Shown here piece after piece: positions 26,112 through 34,464 of a DNA stretch of 64,000 nucleotides. The translations under genes and the position numbers were made by a program. The DNA is from an uncultured Porphyromonadaceae bacterium (GTDB lineage: Bacteria > Bacteroidota > Bacteroidia > Bacteroidales > Muribaculaceae): assembly GCA_902461565.1 (NCBI GenBank), contig CABPYL010000013.1:7126-71125 (forward strand), given 5' to 3'. The notes under the pieces were generated by a model, which saw only the letters and a program-made list of their open reading frames with translations, had not been told where the DNA came from and did no database searches. Position 1 is the stretch's first letter. Every line of letters starts with the position of its first letter.

Positions 26112-28456
26112 GATACTTCCTTTTGTGTGTAGCCATGTTCTGTACGGCTCTTGTAGCGCCTGCGCAAGTGCTTGATATCAGGCATCTCGAAACTGTACGC
26201 GAACAGATAAACCGTCCGTTCTATGCCCGCGCATATTCGGCGCTGAAGGCACAGGCCGATACGCTGCTGAATGTGAAGCCCCTGTCGGTGATGGACAAAG
26301 AAGCGTTGCCCCCGAGCGGCAACCGGCACGACTACATGAGCCAGGCGCGTTATTTCTGGCCCGACCCGTCGAAGCCCGACGGCAAACCATACATTAACCG
26401 CGACGGTATTTCGAACCCTGAAATATATAAGCTCGACCGATATCCTCTCGGACATACTGCCGACCGTGTGCGTACTCTCGCCCTTGTCTATTTTTTCTCC
26501 GGCGACGAGCGTTATGCCGGCAAAGCAACCGAGTTGTTGCGGGTGTGGTTCATCAATAAGGCCACGAGGATGAATCCCAATCTTGAATATGCCCAGAGTG
26601 TGCCGGGCGTGAATGGTGGCAAAGGGCGGTGCTACGGTGTGCTGGACGCATATTCGCTTGTAGGTATGCTTGACGGTGTCCGTCTGCTCGAACAGTCGCG
26701 TTCGTTCACTGCAAAGGATTCAAAAGCACTTAAAAAATGGTTCGGTGAACTGTGCGCGTGGATTATGGAGTCTGAGCAGGGGCGTGAGGAAGCCCGTCAG
26801 GCAAACAACCATTCTACGGCCTGTGATGCACAGGTGATTGCCTTTGCCCTCTATAGCGGTAACCGCGACCTTGCTGCGAAAGTGGCCTCCGAAGTTGCCG
26901 GAAAGAGAATATTTACCCAGATAGAACCCGATGGAAAGCAGCCGCACGAATTGTGGCGCACGCTGGCCTATGGGTATTCGCAGTATAATCTCACTCACTT
27001 GCTCGATATCATGCAGATGGCGGCCAACAGCGGCCTCGATATGGGGAGGACGGTCTCCGCCGATGGCCGGAGTGTGGAGAAAGCGCTTGAATATCTCGCC
27101 GGATTTATCGGAAAGGATGCGCCGGCATGGGAGTACAAACAGATTTCTGATTTCGAGGGCAAAAAACAGGAAGTGCTCAAGGATTTATACCGCGCGTGGC
27201 TTATCAATCCGGAAAGAAAGGATTTTTCCGATAAGTATTTCGACGAGCGCATACTGGATGGCGACGATTTGTTCAACCTCCTGTATGTACGTGCTCGGCC
27301 AGTGGATGATGCGATGGTGTCGATAGCTCCGCAGCTCGAGTTTGCTATCCGCTGTGTACATGATGAAGGACGTAAAGAGGAAAACGCCAAGCGCTTCAAC
27401 TTCGCGCCCTGGACGCTCTACAAGGACGGCACTCTGCATCTTGTGGACGCCTATAACTGGTGTTCCGGTTTCTTTGCAGGCTCGCTATGGCAGATGTACG
27501 ACTATACTAACGATCCGCAGTGGCGCCGCCGCGCCGTAAGCGAGACCTGGCCAATCGAGAGAGCGAAATGGCATAAAGGTACTCACGACCTCGGTTTTAT
27601 GATCAATGACAGCTTCGGCAAGGCATACGATCTCACAGGCGAAGATTCCTACAAGGATGTGGTGCTCACCGCCGCGCAGACTTTGATAACGCGCTACAGC
27701 CCTGTCGTCAAGTCTATCCGTTCGTGGGATCATAACGCCGAAGTGTGGAAGTTCCCCGTGATTATCGACAATATGATGAACCTCGAGATGCTTTTCAGGG
27801 CAACATGGCTAACAGGAGACTCCACCTATTATAAAGTAGCCGTGAATCATGCCAATACAACCCTTGCAAATCATTTCCGCCCCGACAATTCTTCTTTCCA
27901 TGTGGTGGACTATGATCCGGATACGGGAGAAGTGAGGATGAAATGTACCGCTCAAGGTTATTCCGACAGTTCTGTATGGAGCCGCGGTCAGGCATGGGGC
28001 CTTTACGGATTCGCGCAATGCTTCCGGTACACCGGCGACCGCCGTTATCTCGACCAAAGTCTAGCCATAGCCGACTACATTCTGTCGTTGCCCAATATGC
28101 CTGACGACCTTGTGCCGTACTGGGACATGGCCGACCCGAGAGTTGGCAGACTAACAGCCGCCGACCCCGTATCCGACTGTCCCCGCGATGCCTCGGCCGC
28201 AGCCATCACGGCATCCGGACTTTATATGCTTGCCGAATATGCCGATGCGCACCGTGCCGACGAGTACCGCCGTTATGCCGATACTATCCTCGAAAGTCTT
28301 ACCAGGAACTACAGAATACCCGCGGGCGAGAAGTTCGGCTTTCTGCTTGACCACGGCACAGGTCATCACCCTGCAGGCAACGAAATAGACGTACCTCTGA
28401 ATTACGCCGATTACTACTACATTGAAGCCCTCCTCCGTCAAGCCCGACACAGATAA
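26108..28456 (+). CDS. Alginate-lyase-like / GH88 unsaturated-uronyl hydrolase fusion
   Basis: A 782-residue secreted protein joining two catalytic modules. Residues ~25-390 are an alginate_lyase (alpha/alpha toroid) domain: HDYMSQARYFWPDPSKPDGK, the Asn-Asn-His triad region QANNHSTACD (233-235) and ELWRTLAYGYSQYNLTHLL; it resembles PL5/PL38-type lyases. Residues ~400-782 are GH88: the two catalytic Asp are probably Asp494 in THDLGF and Asp554 in IIDNMMN, 60 apart as in the family, plus RGQAWGLYGFAQ. The lyase would create an unsaturated uronic acid end and the GH88 half would remove it. This is the best evidence that the target glycan contains uronic acid. No internal stop or frameshift is seen. 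Confidence 0.87.
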   Translation: MRYFLLCVAMFCTALVAPAQVLDIRHLETVREQINRPFYARAYSALKAQADTLLNVKPLSVMDKEALPPSGNRHDYMSQARYFWPDPSKPDGKPYINRDGISNPEIYKLDRYPLGHTADRVRTLALVYFFSGDERYAGKATELLRVWFINKATRMNPNLEYAQSVPGVNGGKGRCYGVLDAYSLVGMLDGVRLLEQSRSFTAKDSKALKKWFGELCAWIMESEQGREEARQANNHSTACDAQVIAFALYSGNRDLAAKVASEVAGKRIFTQIEPDGKQPHELWRTLAYGYSQYNLTHLLDIMQMAANSGLDMGRTVSADGRSVEKALEYLAGFIGKDAPAWEYKQISDFEGKKQEVLKDLYRAWLINPERKDFSDKYFDERILDGDDLFNLLYVRARPVDDAMVSIAPQLEFAIRCVHDEGRKEENAKRFNFAPWTLYKDGTLHLVDAYNWCSGFFAGSLWQMYDYTNDPQWRRRAVSETWPIERAKWHKGTHDLGFMINDSFGKAYDLTGEDSYKDVVLTAAQTLITRYSPVVKSIRSWDHNAEVWKFPVIIDNMMNLEMLFRATWLTGDSTYYKVAVNHANTTLANHFRPDNSSFHVVDYDPDTGEVRMKCTAQGYSDSSVWSRGQAWGLYGFAQCFRYTGDRRYLDQSLAIADYILSLPNMPDDLVPYWDMADPRVGRLTAADPVSDCPRDASAAAITASGLYMLAEYADAHRADEYRRYADTILESLTRNYRIPAGEKFGFLLDHGTGHHPAGNEIDVPLNYADYYYIEALLRQARHR

Positions 28457-28473
28457 TCCGCAGAGAATTTAAA

Positions 28474-28504
28474 CAGCCCCGTCAGACCAAACTTGGCGGG
28501 GCTG
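28474..28504 (+). terminator. Hairpin after the PUL, probable terminator
   Basis: CAGCCCCG (28474-28481) pairs with CGGGGCTG (28497-28504). The T-tract is poor, so intrinsic termination is uncertain, but the position between the PUL and the ftsY promoter fits. Confidence 0.5.
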
Positions 28505-28579
28505 CACTATGTTTCCCGGAAACAGTTCCATTTTAAGGGCGAAAAACGGTTGCGGTTTTGAAATGCGGAAAAATTTGGC

Positions 28580-28587
28580 TAATTTTG
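28580..28587 (+). promoter_or_regulatory. Promoter of the ftsY operon, -7 element TAATTTTG
   Basis: An exact TAnnTTTG match 24 nt before the ftsY start at 28612. It carries no PUL-type ACCT repeat. Confidence 0.75.
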
Positions 28588-28611
28588 CAGTTTAATAAGG
28601 ACAATATCGAT

Positions 28612-29571
28612 ATGGGATTTTTTGATTTTTTCAGCCGCGAAAAAAAACAGGATCTTGACCGTGGTCTTCAAAAGACCAAAGAGGGCGTTTTCAGCAAGTT
28701 ACGCCGTGCTTTCACGGGACGCCGCACCGTCGATGACGATTTTCTCGACGAACTCGAGGAAATTTTCATCACCAGCGATGTGGGTGCCGAAACCACGCTG
28801 AAGATTCTCGACCGTCTGCAGGCCCGTGTGGCACGCGACAAATATGTCGGCGTGGACGAGCTTAATGAACTGCTGTGTCAGGAAATCAGCGAGCTGCTTG
28901 CCGAGAACGACAACGGCACCGCCGGCGACCCCTTTATGCCACCCGCCGGTGTGAAGCCGTATGTTATTATGGTAGTGGGCGTTAATGGTGTGGGTAAAAC
29001 TACTACGATAGGTAAGCTCGCCAATCTCTACAAGGCCGCAGGCAACAAGGTTGTCCTTGGCGCTGCCGACACATACCGTGCTGCTGCCATCGAGCAGCTT
29101 GAGGAGTGGGCGCGCCGCGCAGATGTACCCATCGTGAAGCAGCAGCTGGGCTCGGACCCCGCCGCCGTGGCTTTTGATACCGTAACATCCGCCAAGGCAC
29201 AGGGCGCCGACGTAGTGATTATCGACACCGCCGGCCGTCTGCACAACAAGCCCAAGCTGATGGACGAGCTTTCCAAAATTAAGCGCAGCATCGACAAGGT
29301 TGTGCCAGGCGCGCCGCAGGAGGTTCTTCTTGTACTCGACGGCTCCACAGGCCAGAATGCGTTCGAACAGGCCCGCCAGTTCTCCGCCGCCACACAGGTT
29401 ACCGACCTTGCCATCACCAAACTGGACGGCACGGCACGCGGCGGTGTGGTTATCGGCATAAGCGACCAGTTTAGAATTCCCGTGAAATATATCGGTATAG
29501 GCGAAGGCATCAACGACCTTCAGATGTTCAACAAGCGGGCCTTCGTGGAATCGCTTTTCGGACACAAATAA
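28612..29571 (+). CDS. ftsY: Signal recognition particle receptor FtsY
   Basis: A 319-residue SRP GTPase. Start 28612 (MGFFDFFSREKKQ) was chosen over an in-frame ATG at 28558, which lies upstream of the -7 element. The N domain covers ~1-100; the GTPase domain has G1 GVNGVGKTTT, DTYRAAAIEQL, G3 DTAGRL and G4 TKLDGTARGG. It lacks the long acidic A domain of E. coli FtsY, as is usual in Bacteroidota. It docks ribosome-SRP complexes at the membrane. It heads a probable six-gene operon. Confidence 0.97.
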   Translation: MGFFDFFSREKKQDLDRGLQKTKEGVFSKLRRAFTGRRTVDDDFLDELEEIFITSDVGAETTLKILDRLQARVARDKYVGVDELNELLCQEISELLAENDNGTAGDPFMPPAGVKPYVIMVVGVNGVGKTTTIGKLANLYKAAGNKVVLGAADTYRAAAIEQLEEWARRADVPIVKQQLGSDPAAVAFDTVTSAKAQGADVVIIDTAGRLHNKPKLMDELSKIKRSIDKVVPGAPQEVLLVLDGSTGQNAFEQARQFSAATQVTDLAITKLDGTARGGVVIGISDQFRIPVKYIGIGEGINDLQMFNKRAFVESLFGHK

Positions 29572-29599
29572 GTCCGAATCCACAGGACTTTAGCAAAAC

Positions 29600-30910
29600 A
29601 TGGCAAAAAGGACAATTTCTATAGTCAGTCTTGGCTGTTCCAAAAATCTTGTGGACAGCGAGCGTCTTGCGCGACGCTTTGCCGATGCCGGCTTCGAGGT
29701 GCGTTTCGACGACGAGAAACCGCCGCGTGGCTCTGTTATGGTTATCAACACCTGCGGTTTTATCGGCGATGCGAAGGAGGAGTCCGTCAATACCTTGCTC
29801 GAGGCCATACAGGCCAAGAAACAAGGGCGATTAAGCGCCGTGTATGCTATGGGATGTCTGAGCGAGCGCTACCGCAACGATCTGCCCGGTCTTATGCCGG
29901 AACTTGACGGCATCTTCGGCAAATTCGACTGGGGTGGAATCATCGACACCGTGGCAAAGACCGAACCGGAGACAAAACCCTGGGAGCGTAAACTGTCCAC
30001 AGGGCCATATAACGCATATATAAAGATATCGGAGGGCTGCAACCGTTTCTGCGCCTATTGCGCCATTCCTCTTATCACGGGGCGGTACCAGTCCCGTCCC
30101 GCCGCCGAGATTTTGGAGGAGGTACGTTCGCTTGTCGCACGCGGCACGCGCGAGTTCAACATTATAGCGCAGGATCTGTCCTCATACGGCCGCGACCTCG
30201 CCGACGCTCCCGCCGAGCCGCTTGCCGCCCTTATCGACGACATGGCCGGTATCGAGGGCGTGGAAATGATACGTCTGCACTACGCCTACCCGTCCGATTT
30301 CCCATACGGCATCTTGCCCGTGATGGCGCGCCACGCCAATGTATGCAAATACCTTGATCTGGCGTTGCAGCACATCGACGACGGCGTTCTCACCGCCATG
30401 CGTCGCCATATAACAGCTGCGGAGACGCGCGAGCTGCTTGCACGCATACGCCGCGAGGTACCCGGAATCCACATACGCACAACCATGATGGTTGGCTTCC
30501 CGGGTGAGACCGAGGAGGCTTTCGGCAGACTGCTGTATTTTGTGCGTGAGCAGCGTTTCGAGCGCCTCGGCGCCTTTGCATATTGCGAGGAGGAGGGTAC
30601 TTTCGCCGCACAACATCTTCCTGACGAAATAAGCGACGATGTGAAGCAGGAGCGCCTTAGCCGTCTGATGGAGGTGCAGGAGAATATTGCCGCAGAAACT
30701 GCCGAAAGCAAGATCGGACAGACTTTGCGTGTTATAATTGATTCATTCGACGAGGAAACGGATACCTACGAGGGCCGTACTGAATACGATTCGCCGGAAG
30801 TGGACCCCTGTGTGTATGTTTCTTCCGACAAGCCTCTCGAAATTGGGAAAATATACAATGTTGAAATTACAGGCTCTGAGTTCTTTGACCTTGAAGGACG
30901 TGCCCTCTGA
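29600..30910 (+). CDS. rimO: Ribosomal protein S12 methylthiotransferase RimO
   Basis: A 436-residue radical-SAM methylthiotransferase: N-terminal UPF0004 domain (SLGCSKNLVDSE, NTCGFIGDAKEES), radical-SAM cluster CNRFCAYC, and a C-terminal TRAM domain. RimO adds a methylthio group to the conserved Asp of S12. SLGCSKN and its length separate it from MiaB. It lies 28 nt after ftsY, and the 3' end overlaps the next gene by 53 nt. Confidence 0.96.
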   Translation: MAKRTISIVSLGCSKNLVDSERLARRFADAGFEVRFDDEKPPRGSVMVINTCGFIGDAKEESVNTLLEAIQAKKQGRLSAVYAMGCLSERYRNDLPGLMPELDGIFGKFDWGGIIDTVAKTEPETKPWERKLSTGPYNAYIKISEGCNRFCAYCAIPLITGRYQSRPAAEILEEVRSLVARGTREFNIIAQDLSSYGRDLADAPAEPLAALIDDMAGIEGVEMIRLHYAYPSDFPYGILPVMARHANVCKYLDLALQHIDDGVLTAMRRHITAAETRELLARIRREVPGIHIRTTMMVGFPGETEEAFGRLLYFVREQRFERLGAFAYCEEEGTFAAQHLPDEISDDVKQERLSRLMEVQENIAAETAESKIGQTLRVIIDSFDEETDTYEGRTEYDSPEVDPCVYVSSDKPLEIGKIYNVEITGSEFFDLEGRAL

Positions 30911-31826
30911 CACTCCTTTTGTGGCATACCGTCTGCCCGGGCATCGTGATTTCAATGTGTGTCTGCAACCAGGGTTCGACGGCACACGTCTTAGTTGCCC
31001 TGAAATAGAGATATGCACATGGCTCGCGCAGCCTTTCGCAGCAATGCCTGTTGCCGGGGCTTCCACACCGCGTAGCAAATACGAGACTGCCGTAGACGGA
31101 ATTGTGTCCGGTTTGCGGAAGCATGGGGGCAAAACAGTGATTTGCCGGCAGATATGCGGCCGTTTCGGCCGCTTTGCACCTCTCGCTATGGCTGAGGAGT
31201 ATTTTACCACTTTCCCCGGCATGTTCTGTTTCCTTTTTTATCATCCCTCCACTGGCTACTGGATGGGTGCGAGCCCCGAACTGCTTTTAGAAGTGGACAC
31301 CAATGGCACAGGCCACACCCGTGCCCTTGCCGGCACACGGAAGGCTGGTGAGGCAGGGCGGTGGAGCGATAAAAATATGGATGAACACCGCATTGTGGTG
31401 GATGATATATGCTCGCGCGTTGCAGCAGCAGGGGACGATTACAGGGCCATCGCAGGCGAGACGGGTAATATGTGCTATGGAAAAATCGAGCATCTGGTTA
31501 CGCCGGTGGATATCTGCCGCCTCGGAGGGGTGGATATGCGCCGTATCGTGGACGCCATCCATCCAACCGCCGCCGTGGGTGGTTATCCGCTTCACTGTGC
31601 TTTGCCCGAAATCGCGGCTGCCGAGGATGCACCGCGATACTTCTACGGTGGAACAATGATAACGAGCACTTTGGCGTATGTTGTGTTGCGTTGCGTGCAT
31701 TTCGATGCCGAACGCTGGTGTGTATATACCGGTAGTGGTATAACGGCTTCGTCCGATGCCGCCGACGAGTGGAACGAGACTGAGGCAAAGGCCGCGCCGC
31801 TGATAGATATTCTTGGAAAATACTGA
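30858..31826 (+). CDS. menF: Isochorismate synthase (MenF/EntC family)
   Basis: A 322-residue chorismate-binding enzyme. The family core is visible: KNMDEHRIVVDDICSRV, HLVTPVDICRLGG, AIHPTAAVGGYP, and the C-terminal YFYGGTMITSTLAY and YTGSGITASSDAADEWNETEAKA. The start at 30858 lies inside the rimO coding end, since no good ATG follows the rimO stop in this frame; the alternative TTG/GTG choices were not better. It would convert chorismate to isochorismate for menaquinone. The rest of the men pathway is not in the window, so the gene is separated from menD here. Confidence 0.88.
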   Translation: MLKLQALSSLTLKDVPSDTPFVAYRLPGHRDFNVCLQPGFDGTRLSCPEIEICTWLAQPFAAMPVAGASTPRSKYETAVDGIVSGLRKHGGKTVICRQICGRFGRFAPLAMAEEYFTTFPGMFCFLFYHPSTGYWMGASPELLLEVDTNGTGHTRALAGTRKAGEAGRWSDKNMDEHRIVVDDICSRVAAAGDDYRAIAGETGNMCYGKIEHLVTPVDICRLGGVDMRRIVDAIHPTAAVGGYPLHCALPEIAAAEDAPRYFYGGTMITSTLAYVVLRCVHFDAERWCVYTGSGITASSDAADEWNETEAKAAPLIDILGKY

Positions 31827-31850
31827 ACTCTCTCCAAAACTGTTTTATAG

Positions 31851-33227
31851 ATGAATGATTCATCGCGACATGTATTTCTGCTTGTTTTTATCTCGATAGG
31901 TCTGCTTGTGCTGCTATCGCTTGTACCGTGGAGCGGTCTTACCGGCAATCTTCTGAAAGATTTCGATCTGTTCGGAGACCTTCGTCTTGCGCCGATTTCG
32001 AATGTCGATTCGCCGGAGGTACCTGTTCAGCCTGGAGAAACTGGCAGTGGCGACAATACTCCCGCGCCAGTGGCTGCCGACAGTGTTGCCTCCGACAGCG
32101 TGGAGCATGTACATGTGGTGCCTGATGCGCCCCCTGTGCGCGACGGCATTGTGCTTATCGAGAATTATACCGGGAATCCCGTGGCATTCGGGCGCTTCCG
32201 TGCTGCGCTTGCCGGAGGAGATGCTCGTGTGGCAGTATTGGGAGATTCCTATATCGAAGGCGATATCTTCTGTCAGGACCTGCGCGACAAGCTGCAGCAG
32301 CGCTACGGCGGTTCCGGAGTCGGTTTCATGGCCATGCACAGCGATTTCCCCGGTTTCAGACACACTGTGCGCCAAAGCGACAAAGGCTGGACAATGCACG
32401 ATATCCGTACTTTTGGTAAAGGCGAGAAAATACGTACACTCTCCAGCGATTATGCCCGTTCGTGTGGCAGCGCAAGCACCACTTTCAAGGGCAGCGGCGC
32501 ATTTCCGGGCACACAAAAATGGAACAATACCCGTTTCCTTTTTATAGCGCCCGATTCGGGTGCGGTAAGCATAACGCTTTCCGACGGCGCCGCGCGCAAC
32601 TTTGCCGTGCAGCCTTCGGAGGACGTACAGATGCTTGAGGTGTCTGCTGAAGCAGATATGGCCGAAGTTGCCACCGATATTCCCGGTCTTGTGGCTTTGG
32701 GAACGTATCTCGACGGAGCCTCGGGTGTAGTGCTGGACTGTATGTCGGTCCGCGGTAACTCAGGTATGGGACACCGCTTTCTCAACAATAACCTGTGCGG
32801 CCAGATGGCACGTTACGTGAACTACGACCTGATTATCCTGGAATTCGGCATGAATGCAATCAGTCCGGACCAGACCGACTACAGCGCTTACGCCATACAG
32901 ATGAAAAAATCCATAGACCGTATACGACAGAGCTATCCAGACGCCGACATACTTGTGATGGGCGTTGGCGATCGCGGTGCAAAAAAAGGCGCTGCAGTGG
33001 AGTCGCTCGAAGCGGCGGCAGCAATGCTTCAGGCACAGCGACGTCTGGCCGTGAATGTCGGCACGCTGTTCTGGGATACCCGTGCGGCGATGGGCGGCGA
33101 CGGCGCGATCGCCGACTGGCGCAAACGCAAGCTTGTGAATGCCGATTATATCCACCTTAACCATGCCGGAGGCGCCGAGCTTGCCTCACTTTTAGACAAA
33201 GCCTTACAAATTGCTATTAATGAATAA
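31851..33227 (+). CDS. Membrane-anchored SGNH/GDSL hydrolase, first of a pair
   Basis: A 458-residue protein with one N-terminal membrane helix (~residues 8-27), a low-complexity linker, and an SGNH hydrolase domain. The catalytic Ser is Ser133 in LGDSYIEGD; the Asp/His pair is Asp432 and His435 in DYIHLNHAGG. The family contains esterases and O-acetyl transferases acting on cell-wall or exported polysaccharides. It is followed by a second SGNH gene overlapping by 8 nt. In related genomes such pairs often sit beside an MBOAT acyltransferase; none is in this window. Confidence 0.85.
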   Translation: MNDSSRHVFLLVFISIGLLVLLSLVPWSGLTGNLLKDFDLFGDLRLAPISNVDSPEVPVQPGETGSGDNTPAPVAADSVASDSVEHVHVVPDAPPVRDGIVLIENYTGNPVAFGRFRAALAGGDARVAVLGDSYIEGDIFCQDLRDKLQQRYGGSGVGFMAMHSDFPGFRHTVRQSDKGWTMHDIRTFGKGEKIRTLSSDYARSCGSASTTFKGSGAFPGTQKWNNTRFLFIAPDSGAVSITLSDGAARNFAVQPSEDVQMLEVSAEADMAEVATDIPGLVALGTYLDGASGVVLDCMSVRGNSGMGHRFLNNNLCGQMARYVNYDLIILEFGMNAISPDQTDYSAYAIQMKKSIDRIRQSYPDADILVMGVGDRGAKKGAAVESLEAAAAMLQAQRRLAVNVGTLFWDTRAAMGGDGAIADWRKRKLVNADYIHLNHAGGAELASLLDKALQIAINE

Positions 33228-34464
33228 ATTTCTTCTCTCCTTGTCTCTCCTTTTGCCGTTTGCCTTGCATGCACAGGACATCGACAGCACCCAGGCCGCC
33301 GAGCGCCTGAATCCGGTGCTGGAAATATCAGCTTCCGCAGAGGCGAATTATTCCGATTATCCGTCGCTGAAACTTTCCAATAACAAGGTACGGCTAAACG
33401 GCGACGACTGGACCGCCCTCGGTGCCAAATACCGCGCCGCTCTTGCCGGCGACTCGCTGTTCACCGTTGTATATCTCGGTAACAGCCATGTGCAGGCCGA
33501 TTTCAACGGTGCCGCCTTGCGCAACCGCCTTGCGCAGGGACATCTGGCTGGCCGCGGCATAATTATTCCCTTCCGGCTTGCCGGAACAAACGAGCCTGTT
33601 GACTATACTTTCCGTACAGCAACCCCGTACGAGAGCGACCGTATTATGCGGCAGACGAGCGTGTTGGAATTGCCGTTCACAGGAATTGGCGTGCGCCCAA
33701 ATGCAAGTGAATTCACTTTCGACATAACCTGTAAAACGCCTTTCGACCGTCTGCGTTTTCATACTACCGGTGGATTCTACGATATCACGGAGATAAGCAC
33801 CGGTGGACACAGAACACGATTTCACAATTGTCCTGACCCCGACGCCATGCTGAATGTGCTCTTGCCGGAACCTACCACCGATGTCGCCATAACAATGCAG
33901 GGCGATACGAGGACGACATTCGGCGGGATAGAGCTTTTGAGCGATAGCGTGGGTGTTCTCACGCATTCCATAGGCAACAACGGCACATCGTTTTGCGATT
34001 ACAATACCCTGCCTGGCTTCGGAGAGGGAATAGCATCGCTACATCCTGATCTTGTGATTGTGGCTCTCGGTACAAACGAAGCATTCGGTCGCCTGAGCAT
34101 GGATACTCTCTGTTCTGATATGGGCAGCCTTTTATCCGGGATAGAACGTTACAGTCCGGGGACAAAAGTGCTTCTTGTAGGGCCGACTGAGTGTTATAAG
34201 AAAATACGGAAATATCGCAAGGGGCGTCGCCGGCGCACGGTACAGGTTGTCAATACCAAAACAACACAGGTGGCCCGTACTATGCGTACCTATGCTGAAG
34301 AAAAAGGGATTCCTTATTATAATCATTATGCCGTTGCCGGGAGTGCCGCCTCGCAGCGTTCGGCCCACTTGCTCGGTGCTGACGGGGTACATTTTACAGC
34401 AACGGCCTATCGCCTGTGGGGTAGCCTATTAGGTGATGCCATAATAGAAAAACTGAAGCAATGA
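33220..34464 (+). CDS. Secreted SGNH/GDSL hydrolase, second of a pair
   Basis: A 414-residue periplasmic protein; the start at 33220 (MNKFLLSLSLLLPFALHAQ) gives a clean signal peptide and overlaps the upstream stop by 8 nt. Block I is LGNSHVQAD, so the usual GDS is GNS with Ser89 kept; block III is ALGTNEAFG; the Asp/His pair is Asp388 and His391 in DGVHFTATAY. The active site therefore looks intact. It shares architecture with the upstream protein, and the two may act on the same O-acyl substrate. The substrate is unknown. The stop overlaps the next ATG by 4 nt. Confidence 0.83.
   Translation: MNKFLLSLSLLLPFALHAQDIDSTQAAERLNPVLEISASAEANYSDYPSLKLSNNKVRLNGDDWTALGAKYRAALAGDSLFTVVYLGNSHVQADFNGAALRNRLAQGHLAGRGIIIPFRLAGTNEPVDYTFRTATPYESDRIMRQTSVLELPFTGIGVRPNASEFTFDITCKTPFDRLRFHTTGGFYDITEISTGGHRTRFHNCPDPDAMLNVLLPEPTTDVAITMQGDTRTTFGGIELLSDSVGVLTHSIGNNGTSFCDYNTLPGFGEGIASLHPDLVIVALGTNEAFGRLSMDTLCSDMGSLLSGIERYSPGTKVLLVGPTECYKKIRKYRKGRRRRTVQVVNTKTTQVARTMRTYAEEKGIPYYNHYAVAGSAASQRSAHLLGADGVHFTATAYRLWGSLLGDAIIEKLKQ

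Noticed and set aside
28558..28611. Longer ftsY start
   Set aside because: The in-frame ATG at 28558 lies upstream of the promoter -7 element, so it cannot be on the mRNA made from it. The same argument rejected the long starts of guaB (60196) and the DUF3127 gene (40501).
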